The notes below the pieces were generated by a model that was given only the letters and a program-made list of their open reading frames with translations, was not told where the DNA came from and did no database searches. Below are positions 18,668-28,802 of a stretch of DNA of 64,000 bases, in pieces (within the stretch, counting starts at the first letter, position 1; each line of letters opens with the position of its first letter). Source of the DNA: Pararhizobium sp. A13 (lineage in GTDB: Bacteria > Pseudomonadota > Alphaproteobacteria > Rhizobiales > Rhizobiaceae); contig NZ_CP149510.1 in the NCBI RefSeq assembly GCF_040126305.1, positions 1,127,001-1,191,000 of the forward strand, read 5' to 3'. A program made the position numbers and the translations under genes.

Positions 18668-18732
18668 ATTTGAACTCCTGTACAGCACAGTCCCGCGGTT
18701 GAAAAGCGCTTAAAGGGCGTGCCCGCGATGAC

Positions 18733-19797
18733 CTATTGCAGGGAGGGGCGGGACAGGGGGATTGGAATCGTGCCATCCGGCAGATCGCTGGCCCCGGCAT
18801 TGATCACCTGCTGGATCACTGCATCGCCAGGCTGCGGCCGCGGCGCGACATAGGCGGTGCCGAAGGTCGCCGACTGTTCGGAAGCTGCCGGAGCGGCCAG
18901 CACCGCGGCGCAGGCCTTCGGCAGGTCGGAAAGCGTCGCAAACCTTGGGTTTACCGGCTTTTCGCCCGGCTTCTTTTCCGGCTTGGCCCAGGGTTCCTTG
19001 GTGAACCACCAGGCCAGCGACTTGTCGCAACCGTCGCCGATTGCCACAGGTGCCTGCGCCTTGCAGCCGGAAGTGCCGGGCGGGCAGTGCATGCGAATGT
19101 GAAAGTGTGCGTCATGGCCATAGATCGGGCGGACCTTGCCAAGCAGGGAGCGATCGCCGGTCCAGGTGTCGCACAGCTTCTTCTTGATCGCAGGATTGAC
19201 GAAAACCCGCTCCACTTGCGGATAACTTGCAGCCTGCATGACGACCTTCGCATGGGTCGGCGTCCAGCGCTTGGAATTGACGGTCAGGAATTTGCTCTCG
19301 TCGAGCATCGACGTGAATGGCAAGTCCTCCCGCGTTTGAATGGAGAGGCGCTGCTCGGGCATCGGCGTGAACCAGATATCCGCGTCGAGCCCGATCTGGT
19401 GGGACGAGTGCCCGGAGAGCATCGGCCCGCCCCGCGGCTGGGAAATGTCGCCGATCAGGATGCCGGAACCCCAGCCGAGCCGGACGGCATCCTTCGAGAA
19501 TTGTTCAAGAAGCTCGATCATCGCCGGATTGCCCCAGCGGCGGTTTCGCGACAGCCGCATCGCCTGCCATGTCGGCCCGTCGGTCGGGATGGCGACGGCT
19601 CCGGCCATGCAGCCCTTGGCATAAAATCCGATCGGGCTGGGCGCGGAATTGCTCGGCAGCTGGACCTTGCCGAAAAGCTGCTTGGCGGGTGTGTCATCGG
19701 CGGAGGCCGCATCGCCGGTGACAAGGCTGAGTCCCGCCAGCGCCGCCAGCGCGATCGATCCCAGATGCCGAATGAGTCCTGCCTTTATCACTGCCAT
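18733..19797 (-). CDS. mepA: Penicillin-insensitive murein endopeptidase
   Basis: Periplasmic zinc peptidase (LAS family, M74) that cuts the D-Ala-meso-DAP cross-links of peptidoglycan. The 354 residues begin with a signal peptide (GLIRHLGSIALAALAGLS, probable cleavage after ASA). The zinc-binding HSSHQIGLDADIWFTPM and the second motif HDAHFHIRMHCPPG are complete. A Pro/Ala-rich C-terminal tail of about 70 residues follows, which E. coli MepA lacks. The gene is alone on this strand, divergent from the peptide importer operon. Confidence 0.95.
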   Translation of the reverse strand: MAVIKAGLIRHLGSIALAALAGLSLVTGDAASADDTPAKQLFGKVQLPSNSAPSPIGFYAKGCMAGAVAIPTDGPTWQAMRLSRNRRWGNPAMIELLEQFSKDAVRLGWGSGILIGDISQPRGGPMLSGHSSHQIGLDADIWFTPMPEQRLSIQTREDLPFTSMLDESKFLTVNSKRWTPTHAKVVMQAASYPQVERVFVNPAIKKKLCDTWTGDRSLLGKVRPIYGHDAHFHIRMHCPPGTSGCKAQAPVAIGDGCDKSLAWWFTKEPWAKPEKKPGEKPVNPRFATLSDLPKACAAVLAAPAASEQSATFGTAYVAPRPQPGDAVIQQVINAGASDLPDGTIPIPLSRPSLQ

Positions 19798-20010
19798 TCC
19801 CCGCTGATTCCCCGATCGTCATAGTGCCGCATGTCGAAGCGCCGCTCCAGCCGCGATTGTTCTCGCTTGGCGTGACACTGTGTCTTTGCGTCAGCCTTGC
19901 GGAGGTTGCGATGCTGACCCAAAAAAAATGCCTGATTTGAGGCGGCTTCTGTCAATTGCCCGGATTTTGCCTATTCTGTCCCTCAAACAAAGAAAAAAGG
20001 GAAAATCTGG

Positions 20011-21876
20011 ATGCGGCGATTTGGCATTAATTTCAGAAGCGTAGTGAACTTGGCGGCGGTGGCCTTCCTGTCCCTGACTGCGTCGGCAGCTGCTCAGGAG
20101 CCGGAATGGCATGGCGGCACGGCGACTGTGGGTGAACTGAAATACAAGGACGGCTTTGCCCGCTTCGACTATGTCAATCCTGATGCGCCGAAGGGTGGCA
20201 ATGTGAACTTGACGGCTTCCGGCACGTTCGACACGCTGAATTCATTGCTTGCCAAGGGCGAAATCGCCGCGGGAATGACATCGCCGCCTGCAGGCAATCT
20301 CGTCTACGACAGGCTGATGACGCCCTCCATGGACGAGATCGCCTCGGATTATGGTCTTCTGGCCGAGGCCATCGCCTATCCAGACGACTTCAGTTTTGTG
20401 AAGTTCCGGTTGCGGGCGGAGGCCAAGTGGGCGGATGGTCAGCCGGTGACGCCGGAAGATGTCGTCTTCAGCTTCGAGAAAACCAAGGAACTCGATCCCC
20501 AGAAGGAATTTTACTACAAGCACGTGACCAAGGCGGAAAAGACCGGCGACCGCGAAATCACGTTCTCCTTCGACGAGAAGAACAATCGAGAACTGCCGAA
20601 AATCGTCGGCGAACTGATGATCGTTCCGAAGCACTGGTGGGAAGGCAAGGACGCCAAGGGCGTTCAGCGCGACATCTCGAAAACCACGCTCGAAATCCCG
20701 ATGGGCTCGGGACCTTACAAGATCGCGGCAATGACGCCGGGCGCAACCATCCGCTACGAACTTCGCGACGACTATTGGGGCAAGAATCTCAACGTGAATA
20801 TCGGCCAGAACAATTTCGGTTCCTACACCTATTCATACTATGGCGACCTCGATGTCGCCTTCGAGGCGTTCCGTTCGGGCAACGCCGACTACTGGTGGGA
20901 AAATTCCGCCAAGCGCTGGGCGACGGCTTATGCTTTCCCGGCCGTGAAGGATGGCCGTATCAAGCGGGAAGTCCTCGACAACGACTACCGCAGCAGCGGC
21001 GTCCTTGTCGGCTTCATCCCAAATCAACGCCGTGAGAAATTCCAGGATCAGCGGGTGCGCGAGGCGCTCAACTACGCCTTTGATTTCGAAGAGCTGAAGC
21101 GCACGATCTTCTACAACCAGTACGATCGCATCAACAGCTACTTCTTCGGTTCCGAACTTGCCTCCAGCGGATTGCCGCAGGGACGTGAGCTGGAAATCCT
21201 CAATGAACTGAAGGACCAGGTTCCGCCGGAAGTCTTCACCAAGGAGTACAAGAATCCTGTCGGCGGCGATCCCAAGAAACTGCGCGACAACCTGCGACAG
21301 GCGATCGCCCTGTTCAAGGAAGCCGGCTACGAACTGAAGGGTAACCGGATGGTGAATTCAAAGACCGGCGAACCTTTCAGTTTCGAAATCCTGCTCGATG
21401 GACCGACGATCGAGATCGTGGCGCTGCCTTTTGCACAAAATCTCAAGAAGATCGGTGTTCAAGTCAGCGTTCGTACGGTGGATGCGTCGCAATATACCAA
21501 CCGCTGGCGTTCGCGCGATTTCGACATGATCTATCTCGGCTGGGCCCAGTCCGTGAACCCCGGCAACGAACAGGCGGAATATTGGGGATCGGAATCTGCC
21601 AAGCGCGAAGGCTCGCAGAACTATGCGGGCATCAGCGATCCGGGAATCGATGCGCTCATTCGCCGGATCATCTTCGCCAAGGATCGCGATGAACTCATTG
21701 CCACGACAAAGGTGCTCGATCGTGTCCTGCTCGCCCATCATTATGTCATCCCCAGCTACACCGGACGCTATTCCCGGATCGCCTATTCCGCAAACCTCGT
21801 GCGGCCCGCCGAGCTGCCAAAATACGCCGTCGGTTTCCCCGCGATCTGGTGGTCGAAGTCAGCCGGCGCTCAATGA
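20011..21876 (+). CDS. yejA: Extracellular solute-binding protein family 5 (YejA-like)
   Basis: Periplasmic binding protein of a peptide/microcin C-type ABC importer. The 621-residue protein begins with a signal peptide (VVNLAAVAFLSLTASAAAQE). It continues with GELKYKDGFARFDYVNPDAPKGG, a hallmark of the YejA branch of family 5 binding proteins. The inner motif ADGQPVTPEDVVFSFE is typical of family 5. Three genes for two permeases and a double ATPase follow on the same strand, completing a YejABEF set. A 180-nt gap separates it from the first permease. The natural ligand is unknown. Confidence 0.9.
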   Translation: MRRFGINFRSVVNLAAVAFLSLTASAAAQEPEWHGGTATVGELKYKDGFARFDYVNPDAPKGGNVNLTASGTFDTLNSLLAKGEIAAGMTSPPAGNLVYDRLMTPSMDEIASDYGLLAEAIAYPDDFSFVKFRLRAEAKWADGQPVTPEDVVFSFEKTKELDPQKEFYYKHVTKAEKTGDREITFSFDEKNNRELPKIVGELMIVPKHWWEGKDAKGVQRDISKTTLEIPMGSGPYKIAAMTPGATIRYELRDDYWGKNLNVNIGQNNFGSYTYSYYGDLDVAFEAFRSGNADYWWENSAKRWATAYAFPAVKDGRIKREVLDNDYRSSGVLVGFIPNQRREKFQDQRVREALNYAFDFEELKRTIFYNQYDRINSYFFGSELASSGLPQGRELEILNELKDQVPPEVFTKEYKNPVGGDPKKLRDNLRQAIALFKEAGYELKGNRMVNSKTGEPFSFEILLDGPTIEIVALPFAQNLKKIGVQVSVRTVDASQYTNRWRSRDFDMIYLGWAQSVNPGNEQAEYWGSESAKREGSQNYAGISDPGIDALIRRIIFAKDRDELIATTKVLDRVLLAHHYVIPSYTGRYSRIAYSANLVRPAELPKYAVGFPAIWWSKSAGAQ

Positions 21877-22056
21877 AAGCCTTGCGCACGGCTCATCGTG
21901 TACTCCAAATGCACATATGCGAATCAGGTTGGGCGCCGAAGCCGGTCGCGGCAGCGGCGCCTTGAAGGAGACCAGCGGATTGATGGATGACAGAAGGGTT
22001 GCCGATAGCGGATCGAATCTTGCTGCCGGAGCAAACGGCAAGCGGGAGGTTCGCTG

Positions 22057-23148
22057 ATGGGTGCCTACATTCTGCGGCGGCTTCTGCTGATGATCCCGAC
22101 GATCGTCGGGATCATGGCCATCTCCTTCGCCGTCGTTCAGTTCGCCCCCGGTGGGCCGGTGGAACAGGTCATCTCCGACCTGACCGGCCAGAACCAGGGC
22201 GGCGATCGGCTGTCCGGCGGTGGCGGGGATCTCGGCGTTCAATCGCCGGGTGACGAGTCCTCTGGAAAATATCGCGGCGCGCAGGGGCTCGATCCGGAAT
22301 TCATTGCGAAACTGGAAAAACAGTTCGGTTTCGACAAGCCGCCGCTCGAGCGCTTCGGCCTGATGATGTGGAACTATATCCGTTTCGATTTCGGCGAGAG
22401 CTTCTTCCGCAACACCTCGGTGATCGACCTGATCCTCGACAAGATGCCGGTCTCCATCTCGCTCGGCCTCTGGATTCTTCTGGTTTCCTACGCGATCTCC
22501 ATTCCGCTTGGCATCAAGAAGGCCATCTCGGACGGCTCGACCTTCGATGTCTGGACGTCCGGCATCATCATCATCGGCTATGCGGTGCCGGGCTTCCTGT
22601 TCGGTATCCTGCTGATCGTGCTCTTTGCCGGCGGCTCGTTCTTCGACTGGTTCCCGCTGCGCGGCATCGTGTCGGATAATTTCGCCCAGTTGAACTGGTG
22701 GCAGAAGATCCTCGATTATTTCTGGCACATGACCCTGCCTTTGATCACGCTGCTGATGTCGGCCTTTGCAACGACAACGCTGCTGACGAAGAATTCCTTT
22801 ATCGACGAGATCAAGAAGCAGTATGTCATCACGGCGCGCGCCAAGGGCCTGAATGAGCGACAGGTTCTCTATGGACATGTTTTCCGCAACGCCATGCTGA
22901 TCGTCATCGCCGGCTTTCCGGGCGCCTTCATCACGGCCTTCTTTACGGGATCGCTGTTGACGGAATACATTTTCTCGCTCGATGGCCTCGGCCGGCTGGG
23001 TTACGAATCCGTCGTCAAGCGCGACTACCCAATCGTCTTTGCCACGCTCTATATCTTCTCGCTGATGGGCCTGCTCGTCGGCCTCTTGTCCGACCTGATC
23101 TATACCTGGGTTGATCCGCGCATCGATTTTGAGCGGAGGGATGTCTGA
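22057..23148 (+). CDS. yejB: ABC transporter permease (YejB-like)
   Basis: Inner-membrane permease of the peptide importer, 363 residues. The first membrane helix is at the N-terminus ([16 protein letters not shown]), followed by a long periplasmic loop with a Gly-rich stretch. The remaining helices lie between about residues 135 and 355. The EAA-type loop contacting the ATPase is seen in [20 protein letters not shown]. It overlaps the next permease gene by 1 nt (TGATG), so the two are coupled. Confidence 0.92.
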   Translation: MGAYILRRLLLMIPTIVGIMAISFAVVQFAPGGPVEQVISDLTGQNQGGDRLSGGGGDLGVQSPGDESSGKYRGAQGLDPEFIAKLEKQFGFDKPPLERFGLMMWNYIRFDFGESFFRNTSVIDLILDKMPVSISLGLWILLVSYAISIPLGIKKAISDGSTFDVWTSGIIIIGYAVPGFLFGILLIVLFAGGSFFDWFPLRGIVSDNFAQLNWWQKILDYFWHMTLPLITLLMSAFATTTLLTKNSFIDEIKKQYVITARAKGLNERQVLYGHVFRNAMLIVIAGFPGAFITAFFTGSLLTEYIFSLDGLGRLGYESVVKRDYPIVFATLYIFSLMGLLVGLLSDLIYTWVDPRIDFERRDV

Positions 23149-24290
23149 TGGCGGATGTCATCTCCACCAATCCGGCCCTCGTCACCGGCGCGCCCGGGCG
23201 GCTGTCGCCCATCAACCAGCGCCGCTGGGATAATTTCAGGGCCAACCGGCGCGGCTACTGGTCGTTCTGGATATTCATGGTGCTGTTCGGCCTCAGCCTT
23301 TGCGCCGAATTCATCGCCAACGACAAGCCGGTTCTCGCCTCCTACAAGGGAGAAATCCTGGTGCCGGTGATGGTCAACTATCCGGAAGAGAAGTTCGGCG
23401 GCTTTCTAGCCGAAACGGATTACCGCTCCGACTATATCCGCGACGAGATCAACGCCAATGGCTGGATGATCTGGCCACCGATCCGCTATTCCTACCAGAC
23501 CGCCAATTCCAACATCCCGCATTCGGCTCCAACGGCGCCCTTCTGGCTGATGGACAAGGCGGAACGCTGCTCCGGCTATCCGCAGGGTGAGAACGACCCG
23601 GGCTGCACACTCGGCAATCTCAACTGGATTGGCACCGACGATCAGGCCCGCGATGTTGCTGCCCGGATGATCTACGGATTCCGTATTTCCGTTCTCTTCG
23701 GTCTCGCTTTGACCATCGCCTCCGCCATCGTCGGTGTTACCGCCGGTGCCGTGCAGGGCTATTTCGGCGGCTGGACGGACCTGCTCTTGCAGCGCTTCAT
23801 CGAGATCTGGTCGTCGATGCCGGTGCTTTATATTCTCCTGATCATCGCCGCGATCCTGCCACCCGGCTTCTTTGTGCTGCTCGGCATCATGCTCTTGTTT
23901 TCCTGGGTCGGTTTCGTCGGCATTGTCCGGGCCGAGTTTCTGCGGGCCCGCAATTTCGAATATGTCCGGGCTGCCCGGGCGCTCGGCGTCAACAACCGGA
24001 CGATCATGTTCCGCCACTTGCTGCCCAATGCCATGGTGGCGACCTTGACCTTCCTGCCGTTCATCCTTTCCGGCTCGATCACCACGCTCACCTCGCTCGA
24101 TTTCCTCGGCTTCGGCATGCCGCCGGGCTCCGCCTCGCTCGGCGAACTGATCTCGCAGGGCAAGTCCAATCTGCAGGCCCCCTGGCTCGGCCTGACCGCT
24201 TTCGTGGTCATGTCCGTCATGCTGTCGCTGTTGATCTTCATCGGAGAAGCGGCCCGCGACGCCTTCGACCCGAGGAAGACGTTCAGATGA
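23148..24290 (+). CDS. yejE: ABC transporter permease (YejE-like)
   Basis: Second permease of the importer, 380 residues. One helix lies near residues 38-55, then a large periplasmic domain of about 120 residues with NWIGTDDQARDVAARMIYG, typical of OppC/DppC-type permeases. Five more helices and the EAA-type loop (VRAARALGVNNRTIMFRHLLPNA) complete it. The stop overlaps the ATPase gene start as ATGA. It would pair with YejB in the membrane. Confidence 0.92.
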   Translation: MADVISTNPALVTGAPGRLSPINQRRWDNFRANRRGYWSFWIFMVLFGLSLCAEFIANDKPVLASYKGEILVPVMVNYPEEKFGGFLAETDYRSDYIRDEINANGWMIWPPIRYSYQTANSNIPHSAPTAPFWLMDKAERCSGYPQGENDPGCTLGNLNWIGTDDQARDVAARMIYGFRISVLFGLALTIASAIVGVTAGAVQGYFGGWTDLLLQRFIEIWSSMPVLYILLIIAAILPPGFFVLLGIMLLFSWVGFVGIVRAEFLRARNFEYVRAARALGVNNRTIMFRHLLPNAMVATLTFLPFILSGSITTLTSLDFLGFGMPPGSASLGELISQGKSNLQAPWLGLTAFVVMSVMLSLLIFIGEAARDAFDPRKTFR

Positions 24291-25927
24291 GCATCGCCAT
24301 GACAGATAAACTCCTTTCCGTGCGCGATCTCGCCGTTGCTTTCCATCAGGGCGGCAAGACGTCGGTGGCCGTGGACCGCATATCCTTCGACATCAAGCGC
24401 GGCGAGGTCGTCGCGCTGGTCGGCGAATCCGGCTCAGGCAAGTCGGTCTCCGCCAATTCGATCCTCAAACTGCTGCCCTATCCGGCGGCGAGCCATCCGA
24501 GCGGCGAGATCCTCTTCAACGGCCAGGATCTGATGAAGGCGTCCGATGCGGAACTGCGCCAGGTGCGCGGCAACGATATCACGATGATCTTCCAGGAGCC
24601 GATGACGTCGCTCAACCCGCTGCACTCGATCGAGCGGCAGATCGCCGAAATCCTCGACCTGCACCAGGGCATCACCGGCGCGGCCGCCCGAACCCGCGTT
24701 TTGGAACTGCTCAATCAGGTCGGCATCCGCGAGCCGGAAAAACGTCTCGCTGCCTATCCGCATGAGCTCTCCGGCGGCCAGCGCCAGCGCGTGATGATTG
24801 CCATGGCGCTCGCCAACCGGCCGGAGCTCCTGATCGCCGACGAACCGACAACGGCACTCGACGTGACCGTCCAGGCGCAGATCCTCGAGCTTCTGAAAAA
24901 GCTCAAGGACGAGCATGGCATGTCGCTGCTGTTCATCACGCATGACCTCGGCATCGTCCGCAAGATCGCCGACCGGGTCTGCGTCATGACCAAGGGCAAG
25001 ATCGTCGAAACGGGTCCGACGGCGGAGATCTTCGCCAATCCGCAGCACGCCTATACCCGCCATCTTCTCGCCTCGGAGCCAAAGGGCGTACCGCCGGTCT
25101 CCGACACCTCGAAGCCGGTGGTGATCGAAGCACAGGACATGAAGGTCTGGTTCCCGATCAAGGCCGGCTTCCTGCGCCGGATCGTCGACCATGTGAAGGC
25201 TGTCGACGGCATCGATCTGACGCTGCGGGCCGGCCAGACGCTCGGTGTCGTCGGGGAATCCGGCTCCGGCAAGACGACGCTCGGGCTTGCCTTGACGCGG
25301 CTGATCTCCTCGAAGGGCCGCATCAGCTTCGTCGGCAACGAGATAGCCGGCTATTCGTTCAAGCAGATGCGGCCCTTGCGCCGCCGCATGCAGATCGTGT
25401 TCCAGGACCCCTATGGCTCGCTCAGCCCGCGCATGGCCATCAGCGACATTGTCGGCGAGGGCCTGAAGGTGCACGAGCCTTCCCTCTCGGAGAAGGAGCG
25501 CGATGCGCGTGTGGCGGCAGCGCTGGAGGAGGTCGGTCTCGATGCCGCGACCCGGTGGCGCTACCCGCACGAGTTCTCCGGCGGCCAGCGACAGCGCGTC
25601 GCCATTGCCCGCGCCATGGTGCTCAAGCCGCAATTTGTCATGCTCGATGAACCGACCTCGGCGCTCGACATGAGCGTCCAGGCGCAGGTGGTCGATCTCT
25701 TGCGCGACCTGCAGGCGAAGCATTCGCTCGCCTATCTCTTCATCAGCCACGACCTGAAGGTCGTCCGAGCGCTCGCCAACGACATGATCGTCATGCGGCT
25801 CGGCAAGGTGGTGGAGCAGGGACCGTCGGAACGCATTTTCACCGCGCCGCAGGAAGACTACACCAAGGCGCTGATGGCCGCCGCCTTCAACATGGAAGCG
25901 GTCAACGTGCCCGCTATCAATCAATAG
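24287..25927 (+). CDS. yejF: ABC transporter ATP-binding protein with two ATPase domains (YejF-like)
   Basis: Cytosolic ATPase of the importer, 546 residues with two complete nucleotide-binding domains. Walker A occurs twice ([12 protein letters not shown] and [12 protein letters not shown]), as do the signature ([15 protein letters not shown] and [15 protein letters not shown]) and Walker B. This tandem form is typical of YejF/GsiA-type transporters. The first ATG overlaps the permease stop. A second in-frame ATG four codons later is possible. A reductase gene starts 11 nt after the stop and may be co-transcribed. Confidence 0.94.
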   Translation: MSIAMTDKLLSVRDLAVAFHQGGKTSVAVDRISFDIKRGEVVALVGESGSGKSVSANSILKLLPYPAASHPSGEILFNGQDLMKASDAELRQVRGNDITMIFQEPMTSLNPLHSIERQIAEILDLHQGITGAAARTRVLELLNQVGIREPEKRLAAYPHELSGGQRQRVMIAMALANRPELLIADEPTTALDVTVQAQILELLKKLKDEHGMSLLFITHDLGIVRKIADRVCVMTKGKIVETGPTAEIFANPQHAYTRHLLASEPKGVPPVSDTSKPVVIEAQDMKVWFPIKAGFLRRIVDHVKAVDGIDLTLRAGQTLGVVGESGSGKTTLGLALTRLISSKGRISFVGNEIAGYSFKQMRPLRRRMQIVFQDPYGSLSPRMAISDIVGEGLKVHEPSLSEKERDARVAAALEEVGLDAATRWRYPHEFSGGQRQRVAIARAMVLKPQFVMLDEPTSALDMSVQAQVVDLLRDLQAKHSLAYLFISHDLKVVRALANDMIVMRLGKVVEQGPSERIFTAPQEDYTKALMAAAFNMEAVNVPAINQ

Positions 25928-25938
25928 AGTTCCGTTTC

Positions 25939-26898
25939 ATGCCTTCGAAAAGCCCCGTCATCGTCGATCTGAAGTTCATTCCGCAGGAAGTGGAAAGCGG
26001 CCTGAAAGGCGCCTTTGCCGGCCGCGAAGTCATCAATCTTGCGGACCCCGCTCACAAGGGTCATGATCTCTCCGGCATCGATTATGCCGTCGTCTGGAAA
26101 TCCGATCCGGATCTCTTTTCACGCGCGCCGGATCTGAAGGTGGTCTTTTCCGGCGGCGCCGGCGTCGATCATGTGTTGACACTTCCCGGCCTGCCGGACG
26201 TGCCGCTGGTTCGTTTCGTCGATCGCAGCCTGACGACGCGCATGAGCGAGTGGGTGGTGATGAACTGTCTTCTGCACCTGCGCCAGCACCACGCCTATGA
26301 GGCGCGTGCCAAGGCCCACGTCTGGGAAGATCTGAGCCAGCCCGAAGCCGCCGATGTCACTGTCGGCGTCATGGGCCTCGGCGTGTTGGGCCAGGATGCC
26401 ATCCGCAAGCTCGGCGTCATGGGCTTCAAGACCATCGGCTGGTCGCGGTCAAAAAAGGAGATCGATGGCGCCGAGACCTTCGCCGGCGATGAATTGGACG
26501 CATTTCTCGCTCAAACCGATCTCCTTGTCGGCCTGCTGCCTTTGACGGACGAAACCCGCGGCATTTTCAACGCACAGCTCTTCTCGAAGCTCAGCCGAAG
26601 CGGCGCCTACGGCGCGCCGGTGTTCATCAATGGCGGGCGCGGCGGCAGCCAGGTCGAGGCCGACATTCTGGCGGCGCTAAGATCAGGCGTGCTCGGCGGC
26701 GCCTCGCTCGACGTGTTCGAACAGGAACCACTGGGCAAGGACAGCCCCTTCTGGGACATGGACAACGTCTACGTCACCCCGCACGTCGCTGCCTCGTCAG
26801 ACGTCAAGGCGCTGTTTTCTCATGTCGAGCAGCAGATCAATCGTTTCGAAAGCGGTCTGCCGCTTCAGCATCTGGTGGACCGTCAAGCCGGCTATTGA
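25939..26898 (+). CDS. Glyoxylate/hydroxypyruvate reductase A-like dehydrogenase
   Basis: NAD(P)H-dependent reductase of the D-2-hydroxyacid dehydrogenase family, 319 residues. The nucleotide motif is GVMGLGVLGQDAIRKLG, the arginine block is INGGRGGSQVEADIL, and the Glu and His regions are DVFEQEPL and VTPHVAASS. The N-terminal half lacks the classical GhrB pattern and resembles GhrA, which reduces glyoxylate and hydroxypyruvate. It follows the yej importer ATPase by 11 nt on the same strand. Whether it serves the importer is unknown. The end overlaps the convergent NlpC/P60 gene by 7 nt. Confidence 0.88.
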   Translation: MPSKSPVIVDLKFIPQEVESGLKGAFAGREVINLADPAHKGHDLSGIDYAVVWKSDPDLFSRAPDLKVVFSGGAGVDHVLTLPGLPDVPLVRFVDRSLTTRMSEWVVMNCLLHLRQHHAYEARAKAHVWEDLSQPEAADVTVGVMGLGVLGQDAIRKLGVMGFKTIGWSRSKKEIDGAETFAGDELDAFLAQTDLLVGLLPLTDETRGIFNAQLFSKLSRSGAYGAPVFINGGRGGSQVEADILAALRSGVLGGASLDVFEQEPLGKDSPFWDMDNVYVTPHVAASSDVKALFSHVEQQINRFESGLPLQHLVDRQAGY

Positions 26899-27752
26899 TC
26901 AGGGCGGCGATACCCCGTCGGCTGATCATAAAGCCAGCCGATACGGGCGATCGCATCCTCCAGTCCCTCGAGGGCAACGTTCATCGTATGGCCGTTGGCG
27001 TGCAGCAGCGTCTGCTCATCGAGCATGATGGCCACGTGACCCTTCCAGAAGACGAGATCGCCGCGGCGGAGTTCATCGCGGGTGATTTCGGTACCAAGGC
27101 TCTTAGCCTGCATGTCGGTATCGCGCGGCACGCCTTTTCCGGTCATCATCATCGAGAGCTGGATAAGACCGGAGCAATCGATGCCGAAGCCGGAGCGTCC
27201 GCCCCAGAGATAGGGCGTTTCAAGAAACCGTGCCGCCACGGAGACGTAGTCTCCAGAGTGTGGCTTTCCCACCTCCGCGCAGTGATTGGCGATGACGGCC
27301 TGCCCACCTTCCAGCAGGAAATAGCGCGTGCCGCGCGTTTCCCGCTCGCCGACGACCGTGATCCGGTTGCCCATCGATAGCGCCTGGACCGTGGGAAATT
27401 TGAGGTCTGGGCCGGCATAGATAAAGGTGCGGGGGGCCGTGACGATATGCGTCAGGCTGCGGACCACAGGCGAAACGGCATGGTCCGGAATATAGCCGAC
27501 ATAACCGTCGAAATCGGCCTTCACCCATGCCCAGTTACCCGCGGTGTCGAAGACATGGACCGTTTCTCCGAGCAAAAGTTCCGTGTCGGTGCCGCTTTCG
27601 AGTTCCGGGCGGGCTCGCATCTGCACCACTGGGGCAGAGATGACACCCGGTGAGCCGCTCACATAGTTTGCGGCCTCGACGATGCCGCGCAACCGCTCCT
27701 CGGCAAGGTCGGGGCGATAGGCGTTCAGTCGGCGGTCGGGAAGGTCAGACAT
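26892..27752 (-). CDS. NlpC/P60 family peptidase with SH3 domains
   Basis: Probable peptidoglycan hydrolase cutting D-Glu-diamino acid bonds, 286 residues. The N-terminal half carries two SH3-like segments (VSAPVVQMRARPELES and a second near residue 105). The C-terminal NlpC/P60 domain has the catalytic cysteine in GIDCSGLIQLSM, then GDLVFWKGHVAIML with the histidine, and a third residue in LLHANGHTM. No signal peptide is visible, which fits the family in alphaproteobacteria, where export is unclear. A MarR gene lies 6 nt upstream on the same strand. Confidence 0.92.
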   Translation of the reverse strand: MSDLPDRRLNAYRPDLAEERLRGIVEAANYVSGSPGVISAPVVQMRARPELESGTDTELLLGETVHVFDTAGNWAWVKADFDGYVGYIPDHAVSPVVRSLTHIVTAPRTFIYAGPDLKFPTVQALSMGNRITVVGERETRGTRYFLLEGGQAVIANHCAEVGKPHSGDYVSVAARFLETPYLWGGRSGFGIDCSGLIQLSMMMTGKGVPRDTDMQAKSLGTEITRDELRRGDLVFWKGHVAIMLDEQTLLHANGHTMNVALEGLEDAIARIGWLYDQPTGYRRPDQ

Positions 27753-27758
27753 GTGCCC

Positions 27759-28109
27759 TCAGATAGACAGTTTGCGTCCCTGATCAATGATCAGATCGCC
27801 AAGTTTTTCAAGATAGAGCGCACCCTCGACCGTGCGTTTGATGATCACATTGCGCTTGTCGCGCTCGTCGCGCGCGCGGGCGACGAGGCCGAGATCACCC
27901 ATCGTATCGAGGGCGCGGGTGATCACAGGCTTCGTTACGCCGAGAATACCGGCCAGCCCGCGCACGGTATGCGGCGGCGGCACGAGGTAGATATGCAGGA
28001 GAATGGAAATCTGCCGCAGCGTCAGGTCGCGATTGTCTATCCGCACCTGCTCGAGCGAGACGGCGTGCCAGAGGTTCAGCGCCTGGGAAGCTGAGAGTTC
28101 GATTGGCAT
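27759..28109 (-). CDS. MarR-type winged-helix regulator
   Basis: A 116-residue DNA-binding protein with the winged-helix core: LRQISILLHIYLVPPPHTVR, then LAGILGVTKPVITRALDTM as recognition helix, and a wing in VARARDERDKRNVII. I place the start at the ATG giving MPIELSASQAL. The frame is open for 90 codons further, but that part lies in the neighbouring reductase gene and has no similarity. It is 6 nt upstream of the NlpC/P60 gene and probably co-transcribed with it; the target is not known. Confidence 0.85.
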   Translation of the reverse strand: MPIELSASQALNLWHAVSLEQVRIDNRDLTLRQISILLHIYLVPPPHTVRGLAGILGVTKPVITRALDTMGDLGLVARARDERDKRNVIIKRTVEGALYLEKLGDLIIDQGRKLSI

Positions 28110-28198
28110 TCGACGCCCTTGGTTTGAAGTGGCCAAATTTACAGGCGGGATCGTTACGGAAGCGTTTCTTTTTGCGCGGGGCAAACGCTTGGCCGTTG

Positions 28199-28789
28199 TC
28201 AAATCCGCGCGATCGCCTTTTCGATCTTGGCCAGATGCGCCGCGCGCTGCTTCGCCGTCACGCGATCCATGTCGTGCAACGAGATCATCCGGAACTGTAC
28301 ATCCTTGGCGCAGAAGGCGGCGATGCCGCGCTTCAACAGGCGGCGGACCGGGTCGCCCATATAGAGCTTGACGACCCACCAGGGCGAACCGGTCGTCGTC
28401 AGCGCCCAGAACGACTTGATATTGGTCAGGCGTGGAATGATGCGGCCGCCGGCTTGTTCATGATCGAAGGCGATGCCTGGGGCAAAGACGCGGTCGAAGA
28501 AACCTTTCAGGATCGCCGGGAAATTGAACCACCATTGCGGAAAGACCAGGATCAACCCGTCCGCCGCCTTGAGCCGCGCGACGATATCGTCGACGGCCGA
28601 GGTATTGTAGGGGACGTCGAAATAGCCCCGCCGTTCCGCTTCGCTGAGGCGTGGGTCGAAATCCTCCGTGTAGAGGTCGAGCAGATCGACGCTGTGGCCG
28701 TTCTTCTCCAGCGCTGTCTTCGCAGTCGCAGCGATACTCCCGGCAAAACTGCCGGCCAAGGGATGGGAGAGGACGACGAGGAAGCGCAT
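28199..28789 (-). CDS. NAD(P)H dehydrogenase (quinone) family, flavodoxin fold
   Basis: A 196-residue flavoprotein of the NQO1/KefF-like family. The first beta strand and FMN/FAD loop read LVVLSHPLAGSFAGSIA. The segment LVFPQWWFNFPAILKGFFDR is the family hallmark, and LTTTGSPWWVV forms part of the active site. It would reduce quinones or nitro compounds by two-electron transfer. It lies 13 nt downstream of xseA on the same strand and may be read through from it. Confidence 0.9.
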   Translation of the reverse strand: MRFLVVLSHPLAGSFAGSIAATAKTALEKNGHSVDLLDLYTEDFDPRLSEAERRGYFDVPYNTSAVDDIVARLKAADGLILVFPQWWFNFPAILKGFFDRVFAPGIAFDHEQAGGRIIPRLTNIKSFWALTTTGSPWWVVKLYMGDPVRRLLKRGIAAFCAKDVQFRMISLHDMDRVTAKQRAAHLAKIEKAIARI

Positions 28790-28802
28790 GAGGTTTTCGT
28801 CC

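Noticed and set aside
17097..18713. 538-codon plus-strand frame opposite glk and mgsA
   Set aside because: Antisense to two recognised genes, with no recognisable domain.
19798..20010. Riboswitch or other RNA upstream of yejA
   Set aside because: No conserved motif or consistent stem structure seen.
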